From contig CANSQW010000060.1 of NCBI GenBank assembly GCA_947649215.1, positions 1-7,329 of the forward strand: a stretch of 7,329 nt of DNA, in the 5' to 3' direction. Under the pieces are notes generated by a model. That model worked only from the letters and a program-made list of their open reading frames with translations, did no database searches and was not told the origin of the DNA. The stretch is from an uncultured bacterium (GTDB lineage: Bacteria > Actinomycetota > Coriobacteriia > Coriobacteriales > Eggerthellaceae). Made by a program: the position numbers and the translations under genes. Position 1 is the first letter of the stretch, and the number at the start of each line of letters is the position of its first letter. This document shows positions 1-6,526 of the stretch, piece by piece.

Positions 1-189
1 GGCCTCGTGAGCGCGGGGGAGGGCAACCGCTACGGCCACCCGCGCCCCGAGCCCCTCGCCGCCCTCGACGCCGCGGGCGCGACGACCTTCCGCACCGACC
101 GCCACGGCGACATCACCGTCACCTTCGCGCCCGGCGCCCTGCGCGTGGACGCCCAGCGGCCCGCTGGCGGGGAAAGTCGGGTAGAATAG
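1..189 (+). CDS. comEC: ComEC/Rec2 DNA-uptake channel protein, C-terminal end (partial)
   Basis: The window opens inside this gene. The visible part encodes about 62 residues (GLVSAGEGNRYGHP...) and stops with TAG at 187-189. ComEC is the inner-membrane channel that carries single-stranded DNA into the cytoplasm during transformation. Its C-terminus is a metallo-beta-lactamase-like domain. The visible pattern is the usual end of that domain: S-x-G-x-G-N-x-Y-G-H-P, then a Leu-rich helix, then R-T-D-x-x-G-D-I-T-V. Position directly upstream of holA supports the call, because comEC-holA is a recurrent Gram-positive gene pair. The membrane part and most of the hydrolase-like domain lie outside the window, so completeness cannot be judged. 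An internal GTG at 7 is not a start; the frame is open to the edge. Other metallo-beta-lactamase-fold proteins could end similarly, but the neighbourhood makes ComEC much more likely. Confidence 0.85.
   Translation, partial: GLVSAGEGNRYGHPRPEPLAALDAAGATTFRTDRHGDITVTFAPGALRVDAQRPAGGESRVE
182..187 (+). promoter_or_regulatory. Possible -10 box for a leaderless holA transcript
   Basis: The hexamer TAGAAT matches the TANNNT -10 pattern and differs from TATAAT at one position. It sits inside the last codons of comEC, six bases before the holA ATG. A start site about seven bases downstream would fall on the A of the ATG, giving a leaderless message. No convincing -35 box is seen 16-18 bases upstream (GC-rich sequence), so this is tentative. 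Confidence 0.3.
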
Positions 190-193
190 CGCC

Positions 194-1180
194 ATGGCTA
201 CCTCGAAGAAAAACGACGCGCTCCTTCCCGCCTACCTGGTGGTGGGGGAGGACTCCCTCAAGCGCCAGGCGGTGCTCGCCCGGCTGCGCACGCGCCTGGC
301 CGCCCTCGGCGACCTGGAGTTCAACTCCGACGACCTGGACGGCGAGACCGCCGTCGGCGCCGACATCGTCACCTCCTGCAACACCATCCCCTTCGCGAGC
401 GACGCGCGCCTCGTCTACGTGCGCAACGCCGAGAAGCTCAAGAAGGCGGACTCGGAGGCGCTCGTCGCCTACCTCAAGTCGCCCTGCCCGAGCACCGTCC
501 TCGCGCTCGAGGCGGAGAAGCTGGCGAAGAACACGCGCCTGTACAAGGCGGTCGCCGCCCTCGGCAAGACGGCCGTCATCGACTGCGCGCCGCCTAAGCG
601 CGTCGAGCTGCCGCGCCAGGTGCGCGCCATGGCGGTCAGCCACGGCGTCACCTTCACCGACGGCGCGGCCGTCAAGCTCATCGAGCTGGTGGGGGAGGAC
701 ACCGTCCACCTCGACAGCGAGATACGCAAGATCGCGCTCGCGCACCGCGGAGGTGCCGCCGTCACCGACGCGGAGGTGGCCTCCCTCACAGCGCGCACGG
801 CCGAGCCCAAGCCCTGGGAGCTCGTCGACGCGTTCGCCGCCCGCGACCTGCGCGCCTCCCTCGACTGCCTCAGTCGCATGGAGTCCGCCTCCCCCCACGC
901 GCTTATCGCCATGTGCGCGAGCCGCCTGCGCGAGCTCATGGGCGCCCAGGCGATGGTGCGCCGCGGCAGCGGGCTGCCCGGGCTCGCCCAGGCGCTCAAG
1001 CTGCCCGATTGGCGCGTGAAGAACCACCTCAAGTGGGCGCGCCTGTTCACCGCCGAGGAGCTGCGTGCCGCGCTCGCCTCGGCTCGCGACGCCGAGCAGG
1101 CCATGAAGAGCGGCTCAGACGCCGATGCCGTCTTCCGCGACTGGCTCATCGCCATCACCTCGCGCCGCCCGCTCGTCTAG
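194..1180 (+). CDS. holA: DNA polymerase III subunit delta (clamp loader)
   Basis: The 328-residue product is close to the usual length of HolA (about 330-350). The delta subunit is the clamp-loader arm that opens the beta sliding clamp in the cytoplasmic replisome. Recognisable family features are the N-terminal YLVVGEDSLKRQ segment in the place of the Walker A strand (no true P-loop, as expected for delta), the segment TIPFASDARLVYVRNAEKL around residues 64-82, the alpha-helical middle region with PKRVELPRQVRAMA and LIELVGEDTVHLDSEIRKI, and the C-terminal collar region starting near WELVDAFAARDLRASL. The ATG at 194 is preceded by TAGcgcc, only four bases after the comEC stop. The nearest purine-rich stretch (GGGGAAAG) ends about 17 bases upstream, too far for a normal ribosome site. 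Translation is therefore probably coupled to comEC or leaderless. It ends convergently with rpsT. Confidence 0.93.
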   Translation: MATSKKNDALLPAYLVVGEDSLKRQAVLARLRTRLAALGDLEFNSDDLDGETAVGADIVTSCNTIPFASDARLVYVRNAEKLKKADSEALVAYLKSPCPSTVLALEAEKLAKNTRLYKAVAALGKTAVIDCAPPKRVELPRQVRAMAVSHGVTFTDGAAVKLIELVGEDTVHLDSEIRKIALAHRGGAAVTDAEVASLTARTAEPKPWELVDAFAARDLRASLDCLSRMESASPHALIAMCASRLRELMGAQAMVRRGSGLPGLAQALKLPDWRVKNHLKWARLFTAEELRAALASARDAEQAMKSGSDADAVFRDWLIAITSRRPLV

Positions 1181-1187
1181 GGGCATG

Positions 1188-1215
1188 AAAAAGGGCCCCG
1201 CATCAGCGGGGCCCT
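1188..1215 (-). terminator. Intrinsic terminator of rpsT
   Basis: A nine-base perfect inverted repeat (AGGGCCCCG at 1192-1200, CGGGGCCCT at 1207-1215, six-base loop) lies 25 bases beyond the rpsT stop on the minus strand. Reading that strand, it is followed directly by T residues (1191-1188) that continue the final T of the stem, a classic GC hairpin plus U-run. On the plus strand the hairpin begins 11 bases after the holA stop but is followed by GCGCG, so it is at best a weak terminator for holA. Confidence 0.9.
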
Positions 1216-1240
1216 GCGCGTCTCCGGAAGCGAGGCGAGC

Positions 1241-1765
1241 TTACTCGGCGGCCTCCTCGGCCTCGCCCTCAGCAGCCTCGGCAGCAGCGGCCTCCGCCTC
1301 GGCCTTGGCAGCCTCAGCGGCCTCCTTGGCCTTGCGCTCGGCGGCCTTCTTCTCCTCCTTGAGCTGCTTCTCGCGGCGCTTCGCCTTCTCGGCGGACGCC
1401 TCGGCCATGGCGGCCTTGCGGGCGGCCTTGGCCTCGGCCTTCTTGGAGCCGGTCTTCGGGGCCTTCGGGGCGGCCTTCTCGTAGGCGGCGATGTCCTCAG
1501 CCGTCACCACGGTGTTGACGAGCGCCATGATGCCGCTCTTGCGGTTGGCGGCCTGGTTCTTGTGGATGACGCCCTTGGAGGCAGCCTTGTCCATCAGGCG
1601 GCACGCGGCGCACGCAGCGGCGTAGGCAGCCTTGCCGTCGCCCTCGGCCACGGCCTCGCGCACGCGGCGCACGGCGGTCTTGAGCTCGGACTTCACCATG
1701 CGGTTGCGCAGGCGGCTCTTCTCGTTGGTGATGATGCGCTTCTTCTGGGACTTGATGTTAGCCAT
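1241..1765 (-). CDS. rpsT: 30S ribosomal protein S20 with long C-terminal extension
   Basis: The first ~85 residues are clear S20: [22 protein letters not shown], the basic three-helix bundle that binds 16S rRNA, and the signature [15 protein letters not shown] at residues 64-78. Normal bacterial S20 ends close to residue 88, but this product runs to 174. The extra residues (about 86-174; DNA 1244-1510) are almost only Ala, Lys, Glu and Arg. They are basic first ([19 protein letters not shown]), then mixed-charge, then acidic at the very end (GEAEEAAE), and look like a long single helix or coiled coil. The frame is uninterrupted and codon use is like its neighbours, so I see no sign of a frameshift artefact. 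The start is supported by GAAAGG (1781-1776 on the minus strand) ten bases before the ATG. The gene lies convergent to holA and divergent from lepA, and ends at a strong terminator. S20 autoregulates its own translation in E. coli; whether it does so here is unknown. Confidence 0.95.
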   Translation of the reverse strand: MANIKSQKKRIITNEKSRLRNRMVKSELKTAVRRVREAVAEGDGKAAYAAACAACRLMDKAASKGVIHKNQAANRKSGIMALVNTVVTAEDIAAYEKAAPKAPKTGSKKAEAKAARKAAMAEASAEKAKRREKQLKEEKKAAERKAKEAAEAAKAEAEAAAAEAAEGEAEEAAE

Positions 1766-1793
1766 GGGATGATTGCCTTTCTCGCGTTCGTTC

Positions 1794-1814
1794 GGTATCC
1801 CTTATGCGGTATCC
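1794..1814. repeat. Direct repeat GGTATCC x2 in the rpsT leader
   Basis: GGTATCC occurs at 1794-1800 and again at 1808-1814 (14-base period, seven-base spacer CTTATGC). It lies 29-49 bases upstream of the rpsT start codon. Function is unknown; it could be a binding site or chance. Confidence 0.4.
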
Positions 1815-1896
1815 AACGACACGAACGCGCAGCGGCCGGAATGCCGCCTGAGGCACATCGTGCGAGCGGGAGGCGGGCGGGATTTCTCCGTCTCCT

Positions 1897-1926
1897 CGAC
1901 CCGTCGGGCGCTTCGTCCCCGGGTCG
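1897..1926 (-). promoter_or_regulatory. Possible hairpin in the rpsT 5' leader
   Basis: CGACCCG (1897-1903) and CGGGTCG (1920-1926) form a seven-base perfect inverted repeat. Read on the minus strand, three further G-C pairs (GGG with CCC) can form inside it after a two-base GA bulge, leaving an eight-base loop. It would lie about 130 bases upstream of the rpsT start codon, and only in the transcript if rpsT transcription begins upstream of it. GC-rich DNA gives such repeats by chance fairly often. Confidence 0.3.
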
Positions 1927-2014
1927 CCAGCGAGCGTCATCTCTAAGCGCAGCCACGTCTGCAGATTTGGCGGTGGAATCACCGCGCGTACGTATCGCTG
2001 GATACACAATGCGA

Positions 2015-2020
2015 TAGAAT
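2015..2020 (+). promoter_or_regulatory. Candidate -10 box of lepA
   Basis: TAGAAT fits TANNNT and is one mismatch from TATAAT. It lies in the relatively AT-rich part of the intergenic region, 104 bases before the lepA start. No good -35 is seen at 16-18 bases; instead the palindrome GTATC-N4-GATAC (1992-2005) lies where a -35 would be. This could mean activator dependence or a -10-driven promoter. Confidence 0.4.
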
Positions 2021-2045
2021 ACCAAAGACCTGCGGCAACGTGCAA
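2016..2045 (-). promoter_or_regulatory. Candidate promoter of rpsT overlapping the lepA -10
   Basis: On the minus strand, TTGCAC (2045-2040) and TATTCT (2021-2016) are separated by 18 bases. The -10 shares five bases with the lepA -10 on the other strand. If used, the rpsT leader would be about 240 bases, long for a ribosomal protein gene. A closer promoter without a clear consensus match cannot be excluded. Confidence 0.25.
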
Positions 2046-2124
2046 AGGATTTTTGCCCGAGAGGGCGAATTCCCCGCGATACGTCCACAGAACCTCGATC
2101 CCCGCGACATCACGGAAAGAAGCC

Positions 2125-3927
<1,803 letters not shown>

Positions 3928-3929
3928 CC

Positions 3930-4199
3930 GTGGCGCGCCATGCCCGGCCCGGTCAGGCCATCGATCCCTGGGCCGATGGGACCCCTGTGGATGAGCACAC
4001 GCCTCGCGGCGTCCGCGCCGCGCGCGCCGAGGAGGGCAGCTGGCTCGACGACGCCTTCGACGAGCGCAAGGCCGCGGCCGACCTGGAGAAGGCCAAGGGC
4101 TCGCCTCTGCTCGGATGCGGGCTCGTCGTGGCGGTGGCCGCGGCGCTCGGCCTCATCGTCTTCGCCTTCACCGGCATCCTCGGCGCCCTAGGGGCCTAG
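3930..4199 (+). CDS. Small single-pass membrane protein, unrecognised
   Basis: An 89-residue product starts at GTG 3930, two bases after the lepA stop, with AAGGTGG (3914-3920) inside the lepA end as ribosome site. Residues 1-58 are hydrophilic (RPGQAIDPWADGTPVDEHTP, then EEGSWLDDAFDERKAAADLEKAKG). Residues about 59-85 form one strongly hydrophobic segment (LLGCGLVVAVAAALGLIVF), followed by a few small residues to the end. The layout suggests a C-terminally anchored membrane protein with a cytoplasmic N-terminal part. I do not recognise a family. The tight spacing suggests co-translation with lepA and the next gene. The in-frame sequence upstream of 3930 runs inside lepA and has no GTG/ATG near the boundary, so the GTG is the most economical start. 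That the ORF is real is supported by spacing, the ribosome site and the clear soluble-plus-membrane layout. Confidence 0.72.
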   Translation: MARHARPGQAIDPWADGTPVDEHTPRGVRAARAEEGSWLDDAFDERKAAADLEKAKGSPLLGCGLVVAVAAALGLIVFAFTGILGALGA

Positions 4200-4201
4200 C
4201 G

Positions 4202-4429
4202 GTGAGCGGGGGCGACATCGTCATCATCGCCGTCGGCGCGCTGCTGCTCTTCTTCGCCGCGCGCTTCTGGCGCGGTGACGTGCACCTGCTCAACGGCCTG
4301 GATGAGAAGGCCCTCGCCACCATGGACGAGGAGGCGCGCCGCCAGACTGGGCGGGCGCTCGCCTGCTTTTTCGGCCTCGTCTTTCTTATCTGCCTCGCCG
4401 CCGCCCTCGGCCCCAAGCTGATGGGATAG
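4202..4429 (+). CDS. Small two-segment membrane protein, possibly DUF3784-like
   Basis: A 75-residue product starts at GTG 4202, two bases after the preceding stop, with AGGGG at 4190-4194 seven bases ahead. Two hydrophobic segments (about residues 5-21, IVIIAVGALLLFFAARF, and 55-71, ACFFGLVFLICLAAALG) flank a charged loop HLLNGLDEKALATMDEEARRQ. The pattern of a membrane helix, a short loop of the type xLNGLxEKxxxxxDEExxxRxxGR, and a second membrane helix resembles small DUF3784-type membrane proteins. I make that comparison from memory of the family layout and hold it weakly. It is probably co-transcribed with lepA and the previous gene. No terminator is visible after its stop: the only nearby stem, CGGC-GCTT-GCCG at 4433-4444, is four bases with no T-run. 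Confidence 0.72.
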   Translation: MSGGDIVIIAVGALLLFFAARFWRGDVHLLNGLDEKALATMDEEARRQTGRALACFFGLVFLICLAAALGPKLMG

Positions 4430-4438
4430 GCGCGGCGC

Positions 4439-4467
4439 TTGCCGTCCCGCAATGGTTCGTTTACTAT
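4439..4467 (+). promoter_or_regulatory. Candidate promoter of the HTH-zeta operon
   Basis: TTGCCG (4439-4444) and TACTAT (4462-4467) are spaced by 17 bases; each matches its consensus (TTGACA, TATAAT) at four of six positions, including the TANNNT core. Transcription would start near 4474, giving a leader of about 39 bases. A second, weaker option is TTTACT (4460-4465) with TATTTT (4481-4486), spacer 15. The region is an abrupt AT-rich patch in GC-rich DNA. Confidence 0.5.
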
Positions 4468-4499
4468 TGCGATTGGAAAATATTTTTATCACGCAATAG
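4448..4499. promoter_or_regulatory. Likely operator: three CGCAAT(A/G)G sites
   Basis: CGCAATGG (4448-4455), its inverted form CTATTGCG (4464-4471) and CGCAATAG (4492-4499) lie around the candidate promoter. The second and third form an eight-base perfect inverted repeat separated by 20 bases, in the middle of which is the palindrome AAAATATTTT (4477-4486). Site 1 falls in the -35/-10 spacer, site 2 overlaps the -10, and site 3 is in the leader just before the GGAGG. Binding at these sites would block transcription. The obvious binder is the HTH protein encoded next, as in autoregulated toxin-antitoxin operons. Confidence 0.55.
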
Positions 4500-4512
4500 A
4501 TGGAGGTCTCCC

Positions 4513-4899
4513 ATGATCAGCACGAGCGAGGCGGGGAAGAGGCTCGGCGTGAGCGCCGCCCGCGTGCGCGCGCTGCTTGACGCGGGCGCGCTCCGCGGCG
4601 CCAAGATCGGCCGGACCTGGGCCGTCGACGAAGCGTCGGTGGCCGCGCGGCTCGCGTCGCCCGTGCAGCCGGGCCGCCCACGCCGCGAGCGCGCAGCCGC
4701 GCCCGTAGAGCTGCCGACGCTCGAGCCAGAGGCGCTCCACCGCCTCTACGACGGCTGCCGCGAGCAGCTGGCAGGCTCCTTCAGCGCCGACATCGTCCAC
4801 GCGGCGCGCACGCCCGAGGAGGCGCGCTTCTACATGGCCGTGGCCTCGTTCTTCCTCCAGGAGCGTCAGCGCGCGCTCATCGACGAGGGCGTGTTCTGA
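4513..4899 (+). CDS. MerR/excisionase-type HTH protein, putative antitoxin/repressor
   Basis: The 128-residue product has an N-terminal winged-HTH of the excisionase/MerR-like type (residues about 1-50): ISTSEAGKRLGVSAARVRALLDAG, then a wing-like GAKIGRTWAVDEASV. A Pro/Arg-rich linker follows (about 50-68, PVQPGRPRRERAAAP). Then comes a helical C-terminal domain (about 69-128, LEPEALHRLYDGCREQ... EEARFYMAVASFFLQERQRAL) that I do not recognise. GGAGG (4502-4506) precedes the ATG by six bases. Its TGA overlaps the ATG of the downstream zeta-type gene (TGATG at 4897-4901), the usual sign of a two-gene toxin-antitoxin unit. I infer that the HTH binds the CGCAAT(A/G)G repeats upstream and that the C-terminal domain binds the toxin, by analogy to PezA, whose HTH is of the different Xre/Cro type. 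The alternative is a transcription regulator without antitoxin activity. Confidence 0.75.
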   Translation: MISTSEAGKRLGVSAARVRALLDAGALRGAKIGRTWAVDEASVAARLASPVQPGRPRRERAAAPVELPTLEPEALHRLYDGCREQLAGSFSADIVHAARTPEEARFYMAVASFFLQERQRALIDEGVF

Positions 4900-5516
4900 T
4901 GCCCAGCCAGCCCCTCTACCTGCTGTTCGCCGGCGTGAACGGAGCGGGGAAGTCGACACTCTACCGCTCGGGCCTCTGGCAGCGGAGCGCGTCGGCGCCC
5001 GAGATGCCGCGCGTCAACTCCGATGAGATCATCGCCGACCACGGCTGGGACTGGGCCGATCCCTCGCACCAGCTGCTCGCCGGGAAGGAGGCCGTGCGGC
5101 TCATCCGCGGACACCTGGCCGCCGGCCGCTCGTTCAACCAGGAGACGACGCTCTCGGGGCGCTCGGCGCTGCGCGTCATCCGCGATGCCCGCGAGCGGGG
5201 CTATCGCGTCGTCATGCACTACGTGAGCGTGGAAAGCCCGCAGATCGCGAACACGCGCATCGCCCATCGGACCGGTTGCGGCGGCCACTTCGTCGACCCA
5301 GTGCTCGTCGAGCGGCGTTGGGAGGCCTCGCTTGCGAACCTTCGCCAGGCGCTCCCGGTCTGCGACGAGGTCAACCTCTTCGACAACACGGGCCTGCTCA
5401 CCCACGTCGCCTGCGCCCAGCGCGGCGCCCTGATCGAGTCGAACCGCGGCGCCACGGCCGCGACCTGGCATCGAGGGGTCATCGATTCGCTTGCGATCAA
5501 GGAGGAAAACGCCTGA
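4899..5516 (+). CDS. Zeta-toxin family P-loop kinase
   Basis: The 205-residue product is a compact zeta/PezT-like protein. Such enzymes phosphorylate UDP-N-acetylglucosamine (or related nucleotide sugars) with ATP and so disturb cell-wall synthesis. Visible motifs are Walker A GVNGAGKST (12-20, Lys18), VNSDEI (39-44, Asp42 at the position of the zeta catalytic Asp), NQETTLSG (80-87, Glu82 and Thr84 matching the substrate-binding E-x-T), HYVSVESPQIANTRIAHR (107-124) with Arg120/Arg124, GGHFVDP (128-134) and ERRW (138-141) as the arginine lid region, and LFDNTG further on. All expected key residues appear present, so it is probably catalytically competent. GAGGG (4885-4889) is its ribosome site inside the upstream gene. 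The TGA at 5514-5516 overlaps the dusB start. A non-toxic small-molecule kinase of the same superfamily cannot be excluded. Confidence 0.85.
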   Translation: MPSQPLYLLFAGVNGAGKSTLYRSGLWQRSASAPEMPRVNSDEIIADHGWDWADPSHQLLAGKEAVRLIRGHLAAGRSFNQETTLSGRSALRVIRDARERGYRVVMHYVSVESPQIANTRIAHRTGCGGHFVDPVLVERRWEASLANLRQALPVCDEVNLFDNTGLLTHVACAQRGALIESNRGATAATWHRGVIDSLAIKEENA

Positions 5517-6526
5517 TGGACGCCCTGTTTGAGGGATACCGGGTGCTGCTGGCCCCCATGGCGGGGGTGACGGACGTGGCATTCCGCGCGCTCTGCCGCG
5601 AGCAGGGCGCTGACCTGGCGTTCACCGAGATGGTGTCGGCCAAGGGGCTCTCGTATGCCAACGAGAAGACGCGGTGTTTGCTGGCGCTCGCGCCGGGGGA
5701 GAACAAGGTGGCCGTGCAGCTGTTCGGCCACGAGCCCGACGTGATGGCGCGCGAGGCCGCGTGGATCGAGGACGAGATGGGGGACGCGCTCGCGTACCTC
5801 GACGTAAACATGGGCTGCCCGGCCCGCAAGATCGTGACCAAGGGCGACGGCAGCGCGCTCATGCGCGAGCCGGAGCTGGCTGCGGCCATCGTCACAGCCG
5901 TGAAGGCCGCCGTCGCGCATCCCGTGACGGTGAAGTTCCGCCGCGGCTGGGCTGAGGGCGACGAGACAGCGCCTGAGTTCGCGCGGCGCATGGAGGCGGC
6001 CGGTGCCGACGCGTGCACCGTGCACGGGCGCTACGCGCTCCAGCTCTACCGGGGGAGCGCCGATTGGGGCGTCATCCGGCGCGTGCGCGAGGCGGTGGGC
6101 GTGCCCGTCGTGGGAAACGGCGACATCCGCCGCGGGGCCGACGCAGTGCGCATGCGCGAGGAGACCGGCTGCGACGCGGTGATGATAGCCCGCGGAGCTG
6201 AGGGCAACCCCTGGATATTCGCCCAGGTCAAGGCTGCGTTAGCGGGGGAGAAGGAGCCTGATCCGCCGACTGTCGCCGAGCGCATCGCGCTCGCCCGGCG
6301 CCATGCGCGCCTGCTCGAGCAGCGCGAGGGCCGCAACATCGTGCGCATGCGCAAGCACGCCATGTGGTACCTGGCAGGGCTTCCCGGCGCCGCGGCTGCG
6401 CGCGGGCGCATCAACTACTGCACGGCACCCGAGGACTTCGACGCCGTGTTCGACGAGCTGCTCGCCATCGCCGCGGGCCACGGGACGCCGGGCGCAGAGC
6501 CGATGGCCCAAGAGGGGAGGGGCTGA
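5516..6526 (+). CDS. dusB: tRNA-dihydrouridine synthase (DusB type)
   Basis: The 336-residue product has the normal DusB length. Dus enzymes are FMN- and NADPH-dependent and reduce uridines in the tRNA D-loop (some family members act on other positions). The TIM-barrel motifs are complete: LLAPMAGVTDVAFR (11-24), the catalytic loop DVNMGCPARK (96-105, Cys101 as general acid), VKFRRGW (139-145), TVHGR (168-172), GNGDI (200-204, FMN phosphate) and ARGAEGNPWIF (225-235). The C-terminal helical domain runs to about residue 325, ending in a short loose tail. The ATG at 5516 overlaps the zeta-gene TGA and has AAGGAGG (5499-5505) ten bases upstream; starts further upstream would run inside the zeta gene in another frame. 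Its own TGA overlaps the hemW start. The exact Dus subtype (DusB versus a DusB1/2 paralogue) is from motif style only. Confidence 0.93.
   Translation: MDALFEGYRVLLAPMAGVTDVAFRALCREQGADLAFTEMVSAKGLSYANEKTRCLLALAPGENKVAVQLFGHEPDVMAREAAWIEDEMGDALAYLDVNMGCPARKIVTKGDGSALMREPELAAAIVTAVKAAVAHPVTVKFRRGWAEGDETAPEFARRMEAAGADACTVHGRYALQLYRGSADWGVIRRVREAVGVPVVGNGDIRRGADAVRMREETGCDAVMIARGAEGNPWIFAQVKAALAGEKEPDPPTVAERIALARRHARLLEQREGRNIVRMRKHAMWYLAGLPGAAAARGRINYCTAPEDFDAVFDELLAIAAGHGTPGAEPMAQEGRG

Larger units (their letters stand above)
1766..2124. other. Intergenic region between divergent rpsT and lepA
   Basis: These 359 bases contain no gene I can support. The reading frames crossing it are shadows with unlikely composition. 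It holds the upstream regions of both flanking genes: the rpsT ribosome site (1776-1781), a heptamer direct repeat GGTATCC (1794-1800 and 1808-1814), a possible hairpin (1897-1926), a short palindrome GTATC-GCTG-GATAC (1992-2005), overlapping -10-like boxes on both strands (2015-2021) and the lepA ribosome site (2114-2122). The lepA leader, if transcription starts near 2027, would be about 98 bases. Confidence 0.7.

Noticed and set aside
119..1027. A 302-codon reading frame on the minus strand over holA
   Set aside because: It is antisense to a clear holA. Its protein is a low-information run of Arg, Gly, Ala, Val, Leu and His, typical of the shadow of GC-rich codons, and it has no recognisable motif.
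1192..1215. The rpsT terminator hairpin as a full bidirectional terminator for holA
   Set aside because: On the plus strand it is preceded by A residues but followed by GCGCG, with no T-run, so I assign it to rpsT only.
1244..1500. Repetitive GCC/CTC/GGC-rich DNA as a tandem-repeat or CRISPR-like array
   Set aside because: There is no regular unit or spacer pattern; it is explained by Ala/Glu/Lys codons of the S20 tail.
1693..2088. Minus-strand frame of 131 codons in the rpsT-lepA gap
   Set aside because: No ribosome site supports it, it runs out of frame into rpsT, the composition is Arg-rich, and no family is recognisable.
2053..2124. Upstream in-frame ATG for lepA (24 extra residues)
   Set aside because: The extra residues do not resemble LepA N-termini, and the ATG at 2125 has a good ribosome site and gives the family start [15 protein letters not shown].
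4104..4124. Lipobox-like LLGC in the first small membrane protein
   Set aside because: It lies about 60 residues into the protein, at the start of the only membrane segment and after a long hydrophilic region, so it is not a lipoprotein signal peptide.
4433..4444. Stem CGGC-GCTT-GCCG as terminator after the lepA cluster
   Set aside because: Only four base pairs and no following T-run; it also overlaps the better-supported -35 box.
5276..5515. Extended dusB frame starting inside the zeta gene
   Set aside because: The extension is Arg/Pro/Ala-rich shadow of the zeta gene. The ATG at 5516 has AAGGAGG upstream and gives a normal DusB N-terminus.
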